Assembly: GCA_963837395.1 (NCBI GenBank)
Contig: CAWINI010000003.1
Location: 806,001-870,000 of the forward strand
Source: CAVZQN01 sp963837395
GTDB taxonomy: Bacteria > Acidobacteriota > HRBIN11 > JAKEFK01
DNA: 64,000 nt
Direction of reading: 5' to 3'
Shown: positions 1-9,104 of the stretch, piece after piece
Layout: each line of letters starts with the position of its first letter
Numbering within the stretch: position 1 is the first letter of the stretch
The notes under the pieces: generated by a model
What the model was told of the DNA's origin: nothing
The model's database searches: none
What the model saw: only the letters and a program-made list of their open reading frames with translations
Translations under genes and position numbers: made by a program

Positions 1-1689
1 AACTTCCTGGGCTTTGGCGTAACTTAAAGACTTAATCTTGGTTACCAGAGGCGCGCTCAACATCATCTGTCTTTCTTGTTCTGCTCGTTTCCGTTCTTCA
101 TCCGCAATCTTTGCGACTGGAGCGATGCGGATGACGTTTCCTTCGATCGTGTAACCAAGACCCTGATTCTTTGTAATCAAATCCAGAGCTTGATCCCAGG
201 GTACTTCTGTCAGTTTCAACGTTACTGAACCCTTAACCGCAGGATCCAGAATTACGTTTAATCCTGAAATGTCAGCGATAAATCGGAAAAGATCTTTGAT
301 GTCGATATCTTTGAAGTCAAATGAGAATGGTTCACCAGTATATTGTTTTTCACCGCCTCGAACGGTCTTTTCGCCGAATGATCCCATCCCATAACCACCG
401 GCACCTTCTGATGAAGTGGTGGTGGAACCAGTACCGGCGGTTGAGCCAGAACCGGTTTCCTGGGCGAACAAGGAAGTATCAGGCTTAAATGTAAAAAACT
501 GTTCGTTGTTTTGCGGAACTGCTTCAATATCTTTTGGTTCATTCTTAGCGAATTGTTCCGATTCTTTCGCCGCAGCTTTCATCGATTCAGTTGGTGCAGG
601 CGTTGATGGCGGCAATTCTACTGGAGTAGAATCTGCAGTCACCGGTTCGGCTGGAGCAGGTTCACCGATTTGTTCCGGTTCTGTTGTAGGAGCAGATGTT
701 ACCTCAGGTTCTGATGGAACATCGTTCGTTGTATCGGTCTGATTTTCTGTTACTTTGCTTTCACCAATCTGAATTAAGAGCTCACTTCCTTTTGGTGTAA
801 CACTATAAGGAAGTTTCGAATTCAAATCGATAACAGCACGAGCAACTTTCGGTGATGTTTGATATTGTGCAACACGAACACGAGACAACATGTCATTGCT
901 TGCTTGCACAACATTTTTTACTCCTGCCGCAACGCTGACAGACTTCAAATCAATTACGATGCGGTTCGGGTTGGATAGTTCAAAAATGTCATAGGTAAAT
1001 GAACCATCGCCAACCAGCACAACATCAACATGGTTCTGTTCCTCTTCAATTCGTACATCCCGTACTTCTGTTGCTGGAGCAACTTTTTTCAATTCGGCAA
1101 CCGGAGCTTGAGCAGACTCAGTATCCGAAGGTGTAGCAGCAGGAGTTTGCTCAGCTGCACTTTCATGCGTTTCTGGCTGAACAGCTTCTTGTTTTTCTGC
1201 GACTTGGGGTGCAGGCGCAGCCGGAGCTGCAGTTTGTTCTGCTGCCGGTTTTGAAACCTGCTCAGGAACAGGAGCAAGCAAACCATCACCATCGCCCTTG
1301 CTCATGATCTCAATGTACAGGTTGCTACCTTCCGTTTTTACCTCATAAGGTAAAATCGAAGACAGTTTCAAAATGATTTTCGCATTCTGGCCTGTCGTTT
1401 GAGGGAACGTTTGAAGTGAAACGACTTCATTCGTATTGATAAACAGCTCTTGTGGCATATTTCGTAAATCTAAATTTGCCAGTTCAACCTGAACCTCTGA
1501 CGTGGACTGCGCAGAGGTCACGTTATAAACAAGAGGTTTCGTCGTTTCGAGAACTATTTTCGTACGGTTTTTCTGCTCCTCCCATGACAAGTTTTTAATG
1601 CCTACAAGATCCTCGGCCATCATGAAACCGGGCGCGAGAAAAATGAGAATTAGCAGAAAGGACAACAAACAAGGATGAAGTTTGCTCAT
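1..1689 (-). CDS. pilQ: Type IV pilus secretin PilQ, N-terminal part (truncated by window edge)
   Basis: This is the outer-membrane secretin through which the type IV pilus leaves the cell. Only the N-terminal 563 codons lie in the window, and the pore-forming secretin domain is beyond the left edge. A signal peptide (about residues 1-25) is followed by one AMIN domain (about 28-130), an Ala/Pro/Glu-rich linker, a second AMIN domain (about 205-310), another low-complexity linker and a secretin/TonB short N-terminal domain (about 450-520, with the motif DIDIKDLFRFIADISGLNV). AMIN domains bind peptidoglycan. The start ATG shares one base with the pilP stop (TAATG) and sits behind an AGGAGG site inside the end of pilP. 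It is the last gene of pilMNOPQ. Confidence 0.93.
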   Translation of the reverse strand, partial: MSKLHPCLLSFLLILIFLAPGFMMAEDLVGIKNLSWEEQKNRTKIVLETTKPLVYNVTSAQSTSEVQVELANLDLRNMPQELFINTNEVVSLQTFPQTTGQNAKIILKLSSILPYEVKTEGSNLYIEIMSKGDGDGLLAPVPEQVSKPAAEQTAAPAAPAPQVAEKQEAVQPETHESAAEQTPAATPSDTESAQAPVAELKKVAPATEVRDVRIEEEQNHVDVVLVGDGSFTYDIFELSNPNRIVIDLKSVSVAAGVKNVVQASNDMLSRVRVAQYQTSPKVARAVIDLNSKLPYSVTPKGSELLIQIGESKVTENQTDTTNDVPSEPEVTSAPTTEPEQIGEPAPAEPVTADSTPVELPPSTPAPTESMKAAAKESEQFAKNEPKDIEAVPQNNEQFFTFKPDTSLFAQETGSGSTAGTGSTTTSSEGAGGYGMGSFGEKTVRGGEKQYTGEPFSFDFKDIDIKDLFRFIADISGLNVILDPAVKGSVTLKLTEVPWDQALDLITKNQGLGYTIEGNVIRIAPVAKIADEERKRAEQERQMMLSAPLVTKIKSLSYAKAQEV

Positions 1690-2204
1690 TATGTCCCCTC
1701 CTGGACGGGATGTAACCTCTTAACAACTTCCTTTGATTTCAGGCCGGGCGCAGCAAGAGTATCTTCCGTAAGATCTTGTCGGAAGATAACACGATCAGCT
1801 TCAATTGCGATCACCTCGCCGTCATACAGCTTGAAACCCGGCTTTGCGAATCTAGCCTTCTTGTCAGATCCCATGATGATTGCAACGTAACCTTCTTTAT
1901 TTCGAGTAATTCCAACAACTTTTGCATCTGCTACTGTAAGCTGCCCGCTGGGAACGTTAGACGTTTTTTTAATACCTGTTAACAAACTAATAAATGGATC
2001 GCGACGGCTACCTGGATCATACAGATAATTGATGTCATATGTTTCAGGCGAATCCGGTTTTTTCTCAACATTCGAACCCGGTTCAGGTAGTGTAGGTGCA
2101 ACATCAGCTTGAGGTGTTTCTTCTGATTGAGCCAGAGCCATTGCTGCGAATCCAAATAACGACAGAATGAATACGAGGAGAATCGAAAGACTAACTTGTT
2201 TCAT
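1689..2204 (-). CDS. pilP: Type IV pilus assembly protein PilP
   Basis: This is the periplasmic pilus alignment subunit linking the inner-membrane PilN/PilO pair to the secretin PilQ. It has 171 residues: an N-terminal hydrophobic signal segment (about 5-25), a disordered Pro/Glu stretch, and the C-terminal beta domain with the typical RRDPFISLL motif and the VADAKVVGI strand near residue 100. The Cys of a lipobox is not evident after the signal sequence, so it may be a plain secreted protein rather than a lipoprotein. The start overlaps the pilO stop by 4 bases and the stop overlaps the pilQ start by 1, indicating tight translational coupling. Confidence 0.9.
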   Translation of the reverse strand: MKQVSLSILLVFILSLFGFAAMALAQSEETPQADVAPTLPEPGSNVEKKPDSPETYDINYLYDPGSRRDPFISLLTGIKKTSNVPSGQLTVADAKVVGITRNKEGYVAIIMGSDKKARFAKPGFKLYDGEVIAIEADRVIFRQDLTEDTLAAPGLKSKEVVKRLHPVQEGT

Positions 2205-2818
2205 GATGTTTTACCTCCCTTTTTCTTCGACGGCTTTGGCGGTTCGCCTTCTTTATATATGAAAGTCGTCGCAATACAAGTGGCCTGGATAGTGTTACTT
2301 TGGGAAGTATTTTTTGACGCTGCCAGACTTTTTACGCTGAAATCATTCACATTGATAATCCGATACAATTTTCCGATTCTTTCGAAAAATTTAGCAAGAA
2401 TGTGATAGTTCCCATTCAACGTCATAGAGATTGGCCACTCATCGTAATATTCTTTCGGAACGTGATTCCCTGGCTTAAAGAGAACAATCGCCAAGCCAAG
2501 CTCAGTACCCTCTTGTTGAATTCTACTGTAAAGATCAGCAATTTCTTCAGTAGAGGGTAGAATCTTTTTTAAGGATTCCAACTGAGTTTCAAGACGCTTT
2601 AATTCTGCTTCAAATTCGATAAAACGTGCTTTTAATGTTTCACCTTTGTTGATCTCCGCAATCAATTCTTCTTTTTCAATACTTAACCGCGTCATTTCTT
2701 CGTTCATCGGATTGATCAACATTCTCTGCCCAACATAAAACAGACCACCACCGATTAGCAAAAACAATGCGGCCTGTCCGTACCAGGGCCAACTTTTAAC
2801 ACTATCACCAATTGCCAT
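2201..2818 (-). CDS. pilO: Type IV pilus assembly protein PilO
   Basis: This is the inner-membrane pilus alignment subunit that pairs with PilN. It has 205 residues, a single membrane segment at about 14-30, a coiled coil (about 40-85) rich in Glu/Lys/Leu heptads, then the ferredoxin-like periplasmic domain (MTLNGNYHILAKFFERIGK, about 132-150). This domain order and length match the PilO family. It follows pilN directly, with its start on the base after the pilN stop, and overlaps pilP by 4 bases. The C-terminal tail is basic and proline-rich (PPKPSKKKGGK). Confidence 0.9.
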   Translation of the reverse strand: MAIGDSVKSWPWYGQAALFLLIGGGLFYVGQRMLINPMNEEMTRLSIEKEELIAEINKGETLKARFIEFEAELKRLETQLESLKKILPSTEEIADLYSRIQQEGTELGLAIVLFKPGNHVPKEYYDEWPISMTLNGNYHILAKFFERIGKLYRIINVNDFSVKSLAASKNTSQSNTIQATCIATTFIYKEGEPPKPSKKKGGKTS

Positions 2819-3453
2819 CTATGTACTCTTCCGTGGTTTCTTACTTGATGTTTCTTTGACTTCTGGTGTCTTAGGCTTAAATGGATTTGTAATTGCTGCG
2901 GAAATTTTAAAGGCAGTACTTTGACCGCCTGCAGCTCCGCCAGTTATTTTTTGTTTCGTTTCAATCATTCTTGGTGTGCCAATAAACTGCGAAGCATCCA
3001 GCGATTTCATAAAAGTTGGAATCGCCTGTTCCTGGAGCGTTTCTCCATCGATCGCCAGGACAGAGCCTTTTAGATTTATGTTGGTCAACCACAAATACTC
3101 TGGAAGCGCTCTGCTAACTTCATCCATAATGTGAACAGGAATTGTGCGCTGACTACGAAGTTCTTCAATCGCATAATTTTTCTTAGCAAGTTCATTTCTG
3201 CGGCGTTCTAATTCATCAACTCGCTTTATGTAAGGTTCCAGTTCTTTCTTGCGTTCTCGTTTTTGTGCAACATCCTTTTGAAGTGCGGATAGTTGCGATC
3301 GTTTAACAAAGAAATGGATCAAGAATGCTCCTAAAGTCAGACCAAGAATAAGTGCTGCGATGAGGGTCGTGGGCCGGCCGCTGCACCAACAGCTAGTCCG
3401 GGTTTTGGAGCACGTCGCTCCTTTTCGACTTCAAGAAGATTAATCTTGATCAT
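2819..3453 (-). CDS. pilN: Type IV pilus assembly protein PilN (frameshifted)
   Basis: This is the inner-membrane partner of PilO; its short cytoplasmic N-terminus binds PilM. The family N-terminus MIKINLLEVEKERRAPKP is present and starts at 3453, overlapping the pilM stop as ATGA. That reading frame stops after about 44 codons. The transmembrane segment (TTLIAALILGLTLGAFLIHF) and the rest continue in another frame down to 2819. The break lies at about 3371-3384 in a GC-only stretch read on the coding strand as GCAGCGGCCGGCC. Restoring one base (for example GG to GGG) gives an uninterrupted protein of about 211 residues. All neighbours are intact, so a consensus deletion is likelier than a true null. 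Confidence 0.85.
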
Positions 3454-4511
3454 GAGTCCCCAGCTTTCCTTAAAGCCAATCCAACTGCAACAGTGGCAAT
3501 TGGTGCAACTTCATGGAGATAATCCGCATCTATATTTGTAAGCTTTATGTTTTTGAATGGATTCAGAAGCTCAGTAGGAGCATTAAATTTTTCTCTGAAA
3601 TATTGCTGAAGTCCGGGAATCTTTGCGGATCCACCTGCAAGATAAATCCGATCAATACGTTCTTCAGTTGAAGTTGCTTTAAAGAAGTCCAGTGTACGTT
3701 GAACGTCAACTGCAATGTCTTCAGTTACGCCTTGAATAATTGAAGCAGCAGAAGAAGGATCAATACCATCCGCAGAAATTCCTTTTTTAATATTTTCGGC
3801 GTTTTCGCGGCTGAGATTCAATTCACGTTGAATTGTTTCTGTGTACAAATTTCCACCGGTTGAAATATCGCGAGTAAATAATGAAAGATCGCCTTGAGTA
3901 ATGTTCATATTAATGAGACTTGCTCCGACGTTCACTAAAGCGATTACTTCATCGGCACGGACATCGGTTTTATAATTCAATTCAAACGCATTTTGCAATG
4001 CAAAAGAATCAACATCAACTACTAATGGTCTCTTCCCTGCTTGCGTAATGACATTAGCATAAAATCCGATCATATCCTTTTTCACAGCAACCAGGATGAT
4101 ATCCATCATTCCACCCTGACCGGCTGTAGAACGAAGAATCTTATGATCCAGATTGACTTCGTCTATTGGGAAGGGGATGTACTGTTCAGCTTCCCATCGA
4201 ATTGATTCGGCTAATTCGCCTTCACTCATTGAAGGAAGCGAAATTTTCTTGACGATTACGGAACCACCAGAAACAGAAGTTGCAACCTCTGATTTTTTTA
4301 CATTGTTATTTACAAACAGACTGTCGATTGCATCCGCCACGGCGGATGAATCCATGATTGCGCCTTCAACGATTGAATCTGGAGGTAAAGGTTGGATTCC
4401 GAAACTGACTAACTCGTAAGCCTTCCCCCGTTGCTTCAACTCTACGAGTTTGACGGAGTGTGAACCGATGTCGAGTCCCACCAAGTCCTTGGCTTTGCCA
4501 AACAGCCCCAC
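3450..4511 (-). CDS. pilM: Type IV pilus assembly protein PilM
   Basis: This is an actin-like cytoplasmic ATP-binding protein that couples the PilN cytoplasmic tail to the pilus motor. Its 353 residues match the family. It carries the actin-fold phosphate loop VGLDIGSHSVKLVEL near the N-terminus, DVDSFALQNAFELNY in the middle and the second phosphate loop/adenosine motif IYLAGGSAKIPGLQQYF at about residues 290-305. It is the first gene of the pil operon. An AAGGAGAG ribosome site precedes the ATG, and two sigma-70-like promoters lie upstream at 4545-4574 and 4733-4761. Confidence 0.93.
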   Translation of the reverse strand: MGLFGKAKDLVGLDIGSHSVKLVELKQRGKAYELVSFGIQPLPPDSIVEGAIMDSSAVADAIDSLFVNNNVKKSEVATSVSGGSVIVKKISLPSMSEGELAESIRWEAEQYIPFPIDEVNLDHKILRSTAGQGGMMDIILVAVKKDMIGFYANVITQAGKRPLVVDVDSFALQNAFELNYKTDVRADEVIALVNVGASLINMNITQGDLSLFTRDISTGGNLYTETIQRELNLSRENAENIKKGISADGIDPSSAASIIQGVTEDIAVDVQRTLDFFKATSTEERIDRIYLAGGSAKIPGLQQYFREKFNAPTELLNPFKNIKLTNIDADYLHEVAPIATVAVGLALRKAGDS

Positions 4512-4544
4512 TTGTCTCTCCTTAGTTCAGCAAATTCTTCGGGT

Positions 4545-4574
4545 ACGTTAACAAAAAACTCCCTCCCTTGTCAA
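4545..4574 (-). promoter_or_regulatory. Candidate proximal sigma-70 promoter for pilM operon
   Basis: Reading the minus strand, a perfect TTGACA (-35, 4569-4574) is followed after 18 bases by TAACGT (-10, 4545-4550). The predicted start near 4538 would give a leader of about 27 bases before the pilM ATG at 4511. The -10 is weak, so confidence is moderate. Confidence 0.45.
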
Positions 4575-4732
4575 GGAAGCTTCGTCTATAACCGCGTTAA
4601 AATCTAGTACCCATGCGGTTCTTGACCATCGTACTATATATGAAACCCGCTCCTGATGCGGATTTATAAGTCCCCATAAATAGATTTTTAGAGGCCAAAC
4701 CTGCTATTGCAGATCCTCTTGAATCAGGCGGG

Positions 4733-4761
4733 ATGTTACTACAAGCATAGTGAGATGTCAA
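4733..4761 (-). promoter_or_regulatory. Candidate distal sigma-70 promoter upstream of pilM
   Basis: On the minus strand TTGACA (4756-4761) is followed by a 17-base spacer and TAACAT (4733-4738). It would produce a leader of roughly 215 bases ahead of pilM. I looked for a GEMM-type cyclic-di-GMP aptamer in that leader, because such aptamers often control pil operons, and did not find its conserved core. Confidence 0.5.
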
Positions 4762-4887
4762 GTACAGTACAGAGGGTAGTACTATAACCTTTAATCCTAA
4801 GTTTGTAGTACTACTAATCAATCGTAATCGTAAATCGTACTCTTACTCGTAATCCTTCTCTATTTTAGTTGTGATTTTGCTTTTTGA

Positions 4888-6559
4888 TTACTTCTGCAGA
4901 TTCCGTGTCAGCCTGCTTTCGGCGAGAGTTTCTACGTAGCTTTTAATTCCGCGAGCGAGCCCCTGGGCAATGGTCTGCCGGTAACCTGAAGTTTCCAGAA
5001 GATTGTATTCACCTTCATTACTAATGAATGAAATTTCAGCAAGAATGGAAGGCATTTGCGCTCCAATCAAAACATAAAATGGGGCTTGTTTTACACCGAG
5101 ATTGTTCGCAGCATATCCTTTTTGAAGATGTCCCACCAGATTGGTTTGAATCAGCTTTGCAAAGTCGCGTGACTCCTCAATTTTTGTATTTAACGCAATT
5201 GCAGTAGTGAGTTTCTGGAGTTCACCCATATTCTTTTCTGAAATTGCATTTTCGCGTGCGGCAACTTCCATTGCTTGTGGTGTTGTTGCAAAATTCAGGT
5301 AATACGTTTCTATGCCTTTTGCTTTTTTATTGCGGCTTGAATTGACATGCACCGAAACAAATAAATCAGCTGACTTGCTGTTTGCAAACGCCGTACGTTC
5401 TTCAAGCGCAACATAGTCATCCTCAGTTCGTGTCATCAGCACTTCGTAACCATATTCCTGTTCAAGAATGCCTTTTAGTTTTTGCGATACATCCAGGGTT
5501 ATATCTTTTTCTTTCATTCCGCTGCGCATTGCACCAGGATCATGACCTCCATGACCAGGATCAAGAACAATTCTCCGAACAGTAAGCCCGAGCTGTCGAG
5601 CAAGTGAATATTGCCCGGTAGTATTCGTCTTTGCCATTTCTGGAGTTTCATTTTGATCAACTGTAGTTTCTTTATCGGACCTCAGTTGTTACTTGTGGTG
5701 CGGTTGGAACAGGTGCAACTGCAGCAACAGGAGTTTTCTTTCCTTGAATATCAATAACCACCCGATATGGATGATACAAAGAAAAGATTTCAAAGTTTTC
5801 AATGTTTTTTAAATCAAGAACGACGCGAGCTTTTCGAAAAGTATTTTGTCCGACACGAATTTGTTTTAGAAACCCATCATCGACTGAAAACTGTTGTTCG
5901 AGAAGCTCTTTGAATGCGACAGTGTTGTCAAAATCAACATAAAGTCGATCTGGATTCATCAATCGATCTCTTTTGAACGGGACTTCTTTGTCAAAATCCA
6001 GAACCACTCGCGTATAATCCGGACCAGTATAATGTCTTAAACTTTTCAGCGTTGCCGGTTGGGTCGCAGTTGCTGAAGATTCCTTTAAAACAGTCTCTGC
6101 CATTCTTGGTGAGCGTTCTCTTAATCGCTCCTCCATCACCTGTGATTCATTTTCCTGGTTCAGCTCATCTCTCATAATCCTTATGTATTCCAACATTGCT
6201 TCTTCTACTAACGAACTGGAACCATACTGTTGAATCAAGAATTCATAGGTGCTGCAGGCACGATGAAGATACAGATTGTCATTGAAACGGCGTCCCATTT
6301 CAGCATACAAACCGCCTACATGGAATAATGAATTGTCGCAATATCCTGACGATGGATTGTTGTAATAAACTTTGCGATAAGCTTCAACAACTTTTTTCCA
6401 TTCCGAAATTTGAGCCTGATTATCTCCGGATTTTTTTAGAGCTTCTTCCAGCTTAACCGCTTGATCGTAAAGATCTTTTGCATTGGAATTTGCTGCAGAT
6501 AGAGATGTAGACACCAATAGTAACGAAAGAATTAGAAAAGACACCCTTCGGAGAATCAT
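4888..6559 (-). CDS. AMIN-domain N-acetylmuramoyl-L-alanine amidase (frameshifted)
   Basis: This is a periplasmic zinc amidase of the AmiC type that cleaves the bond between MurNAc and the stem peptide. The first frame (6559 to 5672) encodes a signal peptide (MILRRVSFLILSLLLVSTS), a helical TPR-like region and an AMIN domain. The second frame encodes Amidase_3 with IVLDPGHGGHDPGA, the zinc Glu in ALEERT, the His in VSVHVNSS and the catalytic Glu in ILAEISFISNEGE. The frames join inside 5674-5689, where the coding strand reads GAGGTCCGATAAAG. Removing one C (CC to C) restores a single protein of about 556 residues. The ATG at 5637 would lack an export signal, so two separate genes are unlikely. 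Confidence 0.85.
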
Positions 6560-6683
6560 CCCTATCGTCTCCAACACTAGCCCCGCATTTCTATTTTTTA
6601 GATTCTAAGCAGAGCTTACCTCAATGTATTCAATGAGTTGAATCATACCTTGGGCATAGCACTATGTCAAGCATACTACAGAG

Positions 6684-6811
6684 GATGGGGGATAGAGAAT
6701 GGAGAATGGAGGATTGAGAATGGAGGATTGAGAATGGAGGATTGAGAATGGAGGATTGAGAATTGTTAGCTCACTATCGTCAATCCTCTATTCTCTATCT
6801 TCCATCCTCTT
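6684..6811. repeat. Composite palindrome with four 14-bp tandem repeats
   Basis: Four exact tandem copies of GAATGGAGGATTGA occupy 6704-6759. An opposing arm (about 6780-6811) of CAATCCTCTATTCTC type can fold back on them. The element fills the gap between the amidase gene and the xerC-like gene and ends at the recombinase stop codon. A related element occurs at 55712-55831, and a single arm at the trmFO 3' end. Confidence 0.8.
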
Positions 6812-7717
6812 TTATTTCCGCGGGTGTGAACGCTGATACGTCTTCAACAATTGTTCTACGTTCAGGTGAGTATACTTTTGGGTTGTTGAAAGGCTGGCGT
6901 GGCCGAGAAGTTCTTGAATCCAGCGAAGGTCGGCACCGGCGTTAAGTAAATGGGTGGCAAAACTATGGCGGAAAGAATGTGGAGAAACGCGTTTTTGCAT
7001 TGCCAGCTTCAACAAATACTGATTCAGAATTTGTCGAATTCTGGTTTCGCTCAAACGACTGCCGTGCAAATTCAAAAAAATCCATTCAGGAGTTTGCTTA
7101 TCGATTAACTCATGCCGCCTGCTCAAGTAACGTTTAACCGCAGATGCAGCAGTTGATCCGAAAAATACAGTTCGTTCTTTCTTACCTTTACCTGTAATCC
7201 GCATCACTCCCGATTCCGGATCCAGATCGCGCAACCGCAACCCTGCAATTTCACTGACACGCATTCCGGTCGCGTACAAAAGTTCAAAGATTGCATGATC
7301 CCGATCCCCTTTCGCTGTATCTTCAAATTCAAAATCCAGGAAACTATTGATTTCATGAACCTGAAGAACACCTGGTAATTTCTTTGGCAGCCGCGGGCTT
7401 TTTACTGCCTTTGCAAAATTTTGAGCAACATAATTTTGCCTGCACAAAAATCGGAAGAATGAACGTAGACAGGCTAATTTCCTTGCGATACTGGCGCGGT
7501 TAAATTTCTGCTGATACAGGTGATTGATAAATCCGCGGATCGCAAGTAAATCAAGATCGCTGACAATTGAATCATCATCTATAACATCTTTGCCAAGATA
7601 CTCATTTAAGAAACCACAAAACTGCTGCAGATCTTTCATGTAGGCAAGAATTGTGTTTGCCGAATATCTTTTTTCAATCCGAAGATGTGATTCAAATTCG
7701 GAAAGATACTTTTGCAC
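6812..7717 (-). CDS. xerC: Tyrosine recombinase XerC/XerD
   Basis: This site-specific recombinase resolves chromosome dimers at dif. It has 301 residues: an N-terminal SAM-like core-binding domain (about 1-90) and a C-terminal catalytic domain with the full set of active residues. These are Arg in ATGMRVSEIAGL, Lys in GKGKKERTVFF, HxxR in PHSFRHSFATHLL, the second His in LLGHASLSTTQKYTH and the nucleophile Tyr in the same motif. It lies in the conserved order dprA-topA-trmFO-xer on the minus strand, with 13 bases separating it from trmFO. Sequence alone does not separate XerC from XerD; gene order favours XerC. Confidence 0.9.
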   Translation of the reverse strand: MQKYLSEFESHLRIEKRYSANTILAYMKDLQQFCGFLNEYLGKDVIDDDSIVSDLDLLAIRGFINHLYQQKFNRASIARKLACLRSFFRFLCRQNYVAQNFAKAVKSPRLPKKLPGVLQVHEINSFLDFEFEDTAKGDRDHAIFELLYATGMRVSEIAGLRLRDLDPESGVMRITGKGKKERTVFFGSTAASAVKRYLSRRHELIDKQTPEWIFLNLHGSRLSETRIRQILNQYLLKLAMQKRVSPHSFRHSFATHLLNAGADLRWIQELLGHASLSTTQKYTHLNVEQLLKTYQRSHPRK

Positions 7718-7730
7718 GACAACTATAATA

Positions 7731-9077
7731 CTACATGAAGATTGAAGATGGAGAATTGAGGATTGAAAACTGATCTGCGAATTGGCGAATGGAAGCTAAG
7801 GCCCGTTCAACGAGTAGTTGTTTCTTACGCTGCTTATCTTTGATCATTTGAAGATCCGGGGCATGGAGCAAGCCGAATGTAATATTCATCGGTTGAAAGT
7901 GGTCGGGATCTGCATTGGAAATGTAATGAGCAAGAGCGCCGATAGCCGTTTCCGGTGGCGGAACATGCAAAGGCAGGTCGAGTGCCAGCCGCGCAGCATT
8001 GATCCCCGCAAGCAATCCTGAAGCAGCAGAATCCACATAACCTTCTACGCCGGAAAGTTGTCCAGCAAAAAAGAGCTGAGGATTGGTGCGGGTTTGATAT
8101 GTAGGAAGCAAAATTTTCGGAGCATTCAAGTAAGTATTTCGATGGATCCAACCGTAGCGGATAAATTCAGCATTCTGAAGTCCGGGGATCATCCGGAACA
8201 CACGTGCTTGTTCAGAAAAACGCATGCTGGTCTGAAATCCCACCATATTATAGTGTGATGCTGCCAGGTTATCCTGTCGCAACTGAACCACCGCAAATGG
8301 ACGCCGGCCAGTAACAGGATCGATCAAACCGATTGGCTTCATTGGACCAAAACAAAGCGTCTTCTTTCCGCGCCGGGCCAGTTCTTCAATCGGCAAACAG
8401 CCTTCAAAAAATATTGCCTTTTCGAATTCCTTCAGCGGATGCGTTTCAGCTTTGAGCAATGCATCATAAAAACTGTCATACGCCTCACGACTCATCGGAC
8501 AATTCAGATAATCATCACTGCCCTTTCCGTATCGGGAGGCTGCAAAAACAATGGAGCGATCAATTGAATCTGCATCAACGATCGGTGAAATTGCATCGTA
8601 ATAATATAAATGAGGGGATTGGCTAAATTCTTTGATTGATTCTGCCAAAGGTTCCGAAGTCAGCGGCCCGGTTGCAATGATATTAATTCCATCTTGCGGA
8701 ATCGAAGTCACTTCTTCACGTATCATTCTCACATTCGGTAGTTTTCCCAAAGTTGCTTGAATTTTTTCAGCAAACACATCGCGATCAACTGAGAGCGACA
8801 TTCCGGCTGGAACTGCACTTTGATCAGCCGCAGCGATAATCAAAGACTGGAGGATGCGCATTTCCTCCTTTAACAATCCTGGCGCATGAAGCAGATCGTT
8901 GGATTTTAAGGAATTGCTGCAGACAAGTTCAGCAAGATTGTCTGTAACATGTGCTGGAGTTTTGCGCCCAGGCCGCATTTCATAGAGATCTACGTCCAGC
9001 CCGTGCCTGGCAATCTGCCATGCCGCTTCTGCGCCGGCAAGTCCGCCACCAATGACACGTATTTTTGCTTTAGGCAT
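7731..9077 (-). CDS. trmFO: Folate/FAD-dependent tRNA (uracil-54-C5) methyltransferase TrmFO
   Basis: TrmFO methylates U54 of tRNA using methylene-tetrahydrofolate and reduced FAD. Its 448 residues fit the family. The FAD-binding Rossmann motif VIGGGLAGAEAAWQIA lies at the N-terminus, followed by the Cys-containing ELVCSNSLKSNDLLHAPGLL motif and the GVEGYVDSAASGLLAG motif near the C-terminus. The last dozen residues (FSILNSPSSIFM) are not family-like. They are encoded by an arm of the GAATGGAGGATTGA-type repeat, which also supplies the stop codon. The gene sits between topA and xerC. Confidence 0.93.
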   Translation of the reverse strand: MPKAKIRVIGGGLAGAEAAWQIARHGLDVDLYEMRPGRKTPAHVTDNLAELVCSNSLKSNDLLHAPGLLKEEMRILQSLIIAAADQSAVPAGMSLSVDRDVFAEKIQATLGKLPNVRMIREEVTSIPQDGINIIATGPLTSEPLAESIKEFSQSPHLYYYDAISPIVDADSIDRSIVFAASRYGKGSDDYLNCPMSREAYDSFYDALLKAETHPLKEFEKAIFFEGCLPIEELARRGKKTLCFGPMKPIGLIDPVTGRRPFAVVQLRQDNLAASHYNMVGFQTSMRFSEQARVFRMIPGLQNAEFIRYGWIHRNTYLNAPKILLPTYQTRTNPQLFFAGQLSGVEGYVDSAASGLLAGINAARLALDLPLHVPPPETAIGALAHYISNADPDHFQPMNITFGLLHAPDLQMIKDKQRKKQLLVERALASIRQFADQFSILNSPSSIFM

Positions 9078-9104
9078 AACTTAGCGACTCTCTGGTAAAA
9101 AAAA

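Larger units (their letters stand above)
4512..4887. other. Intergenic region between amidase gene and pilM
   Basis: This 376-base gap holds the two candidate pilM promoters. At its left-hand-gene end there is a phrase-like repeat of ATCGTAATCGTAAATCGTAC type (4821-4856). A 74-codon open frame on the minus strand (4597-4821) has no recognisable product and spans the distal promoter. I do not call it a gene. No RNA gene was recognised. Confidence 0.6.

Noticed and set aside
4512..4732. A cyclic-di-GMP (GEMM) riboswitch controlling pilM
   Set aside because: The conserved aptamer core was looked for in the minus-strand leader and not found.
4597..4821. A 74-codon gene upstream of pilM
   Set aside because: No recognisable product, no good ribosome site, and it spans a strong promoter for pilM.
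5674..5689. Programmed +1 frameshift in the amidase gene
   Set aside because: No internal ribosome-site stimulator or downstream structure was seen; a single-base consensus error is simpler given the other broken genes.
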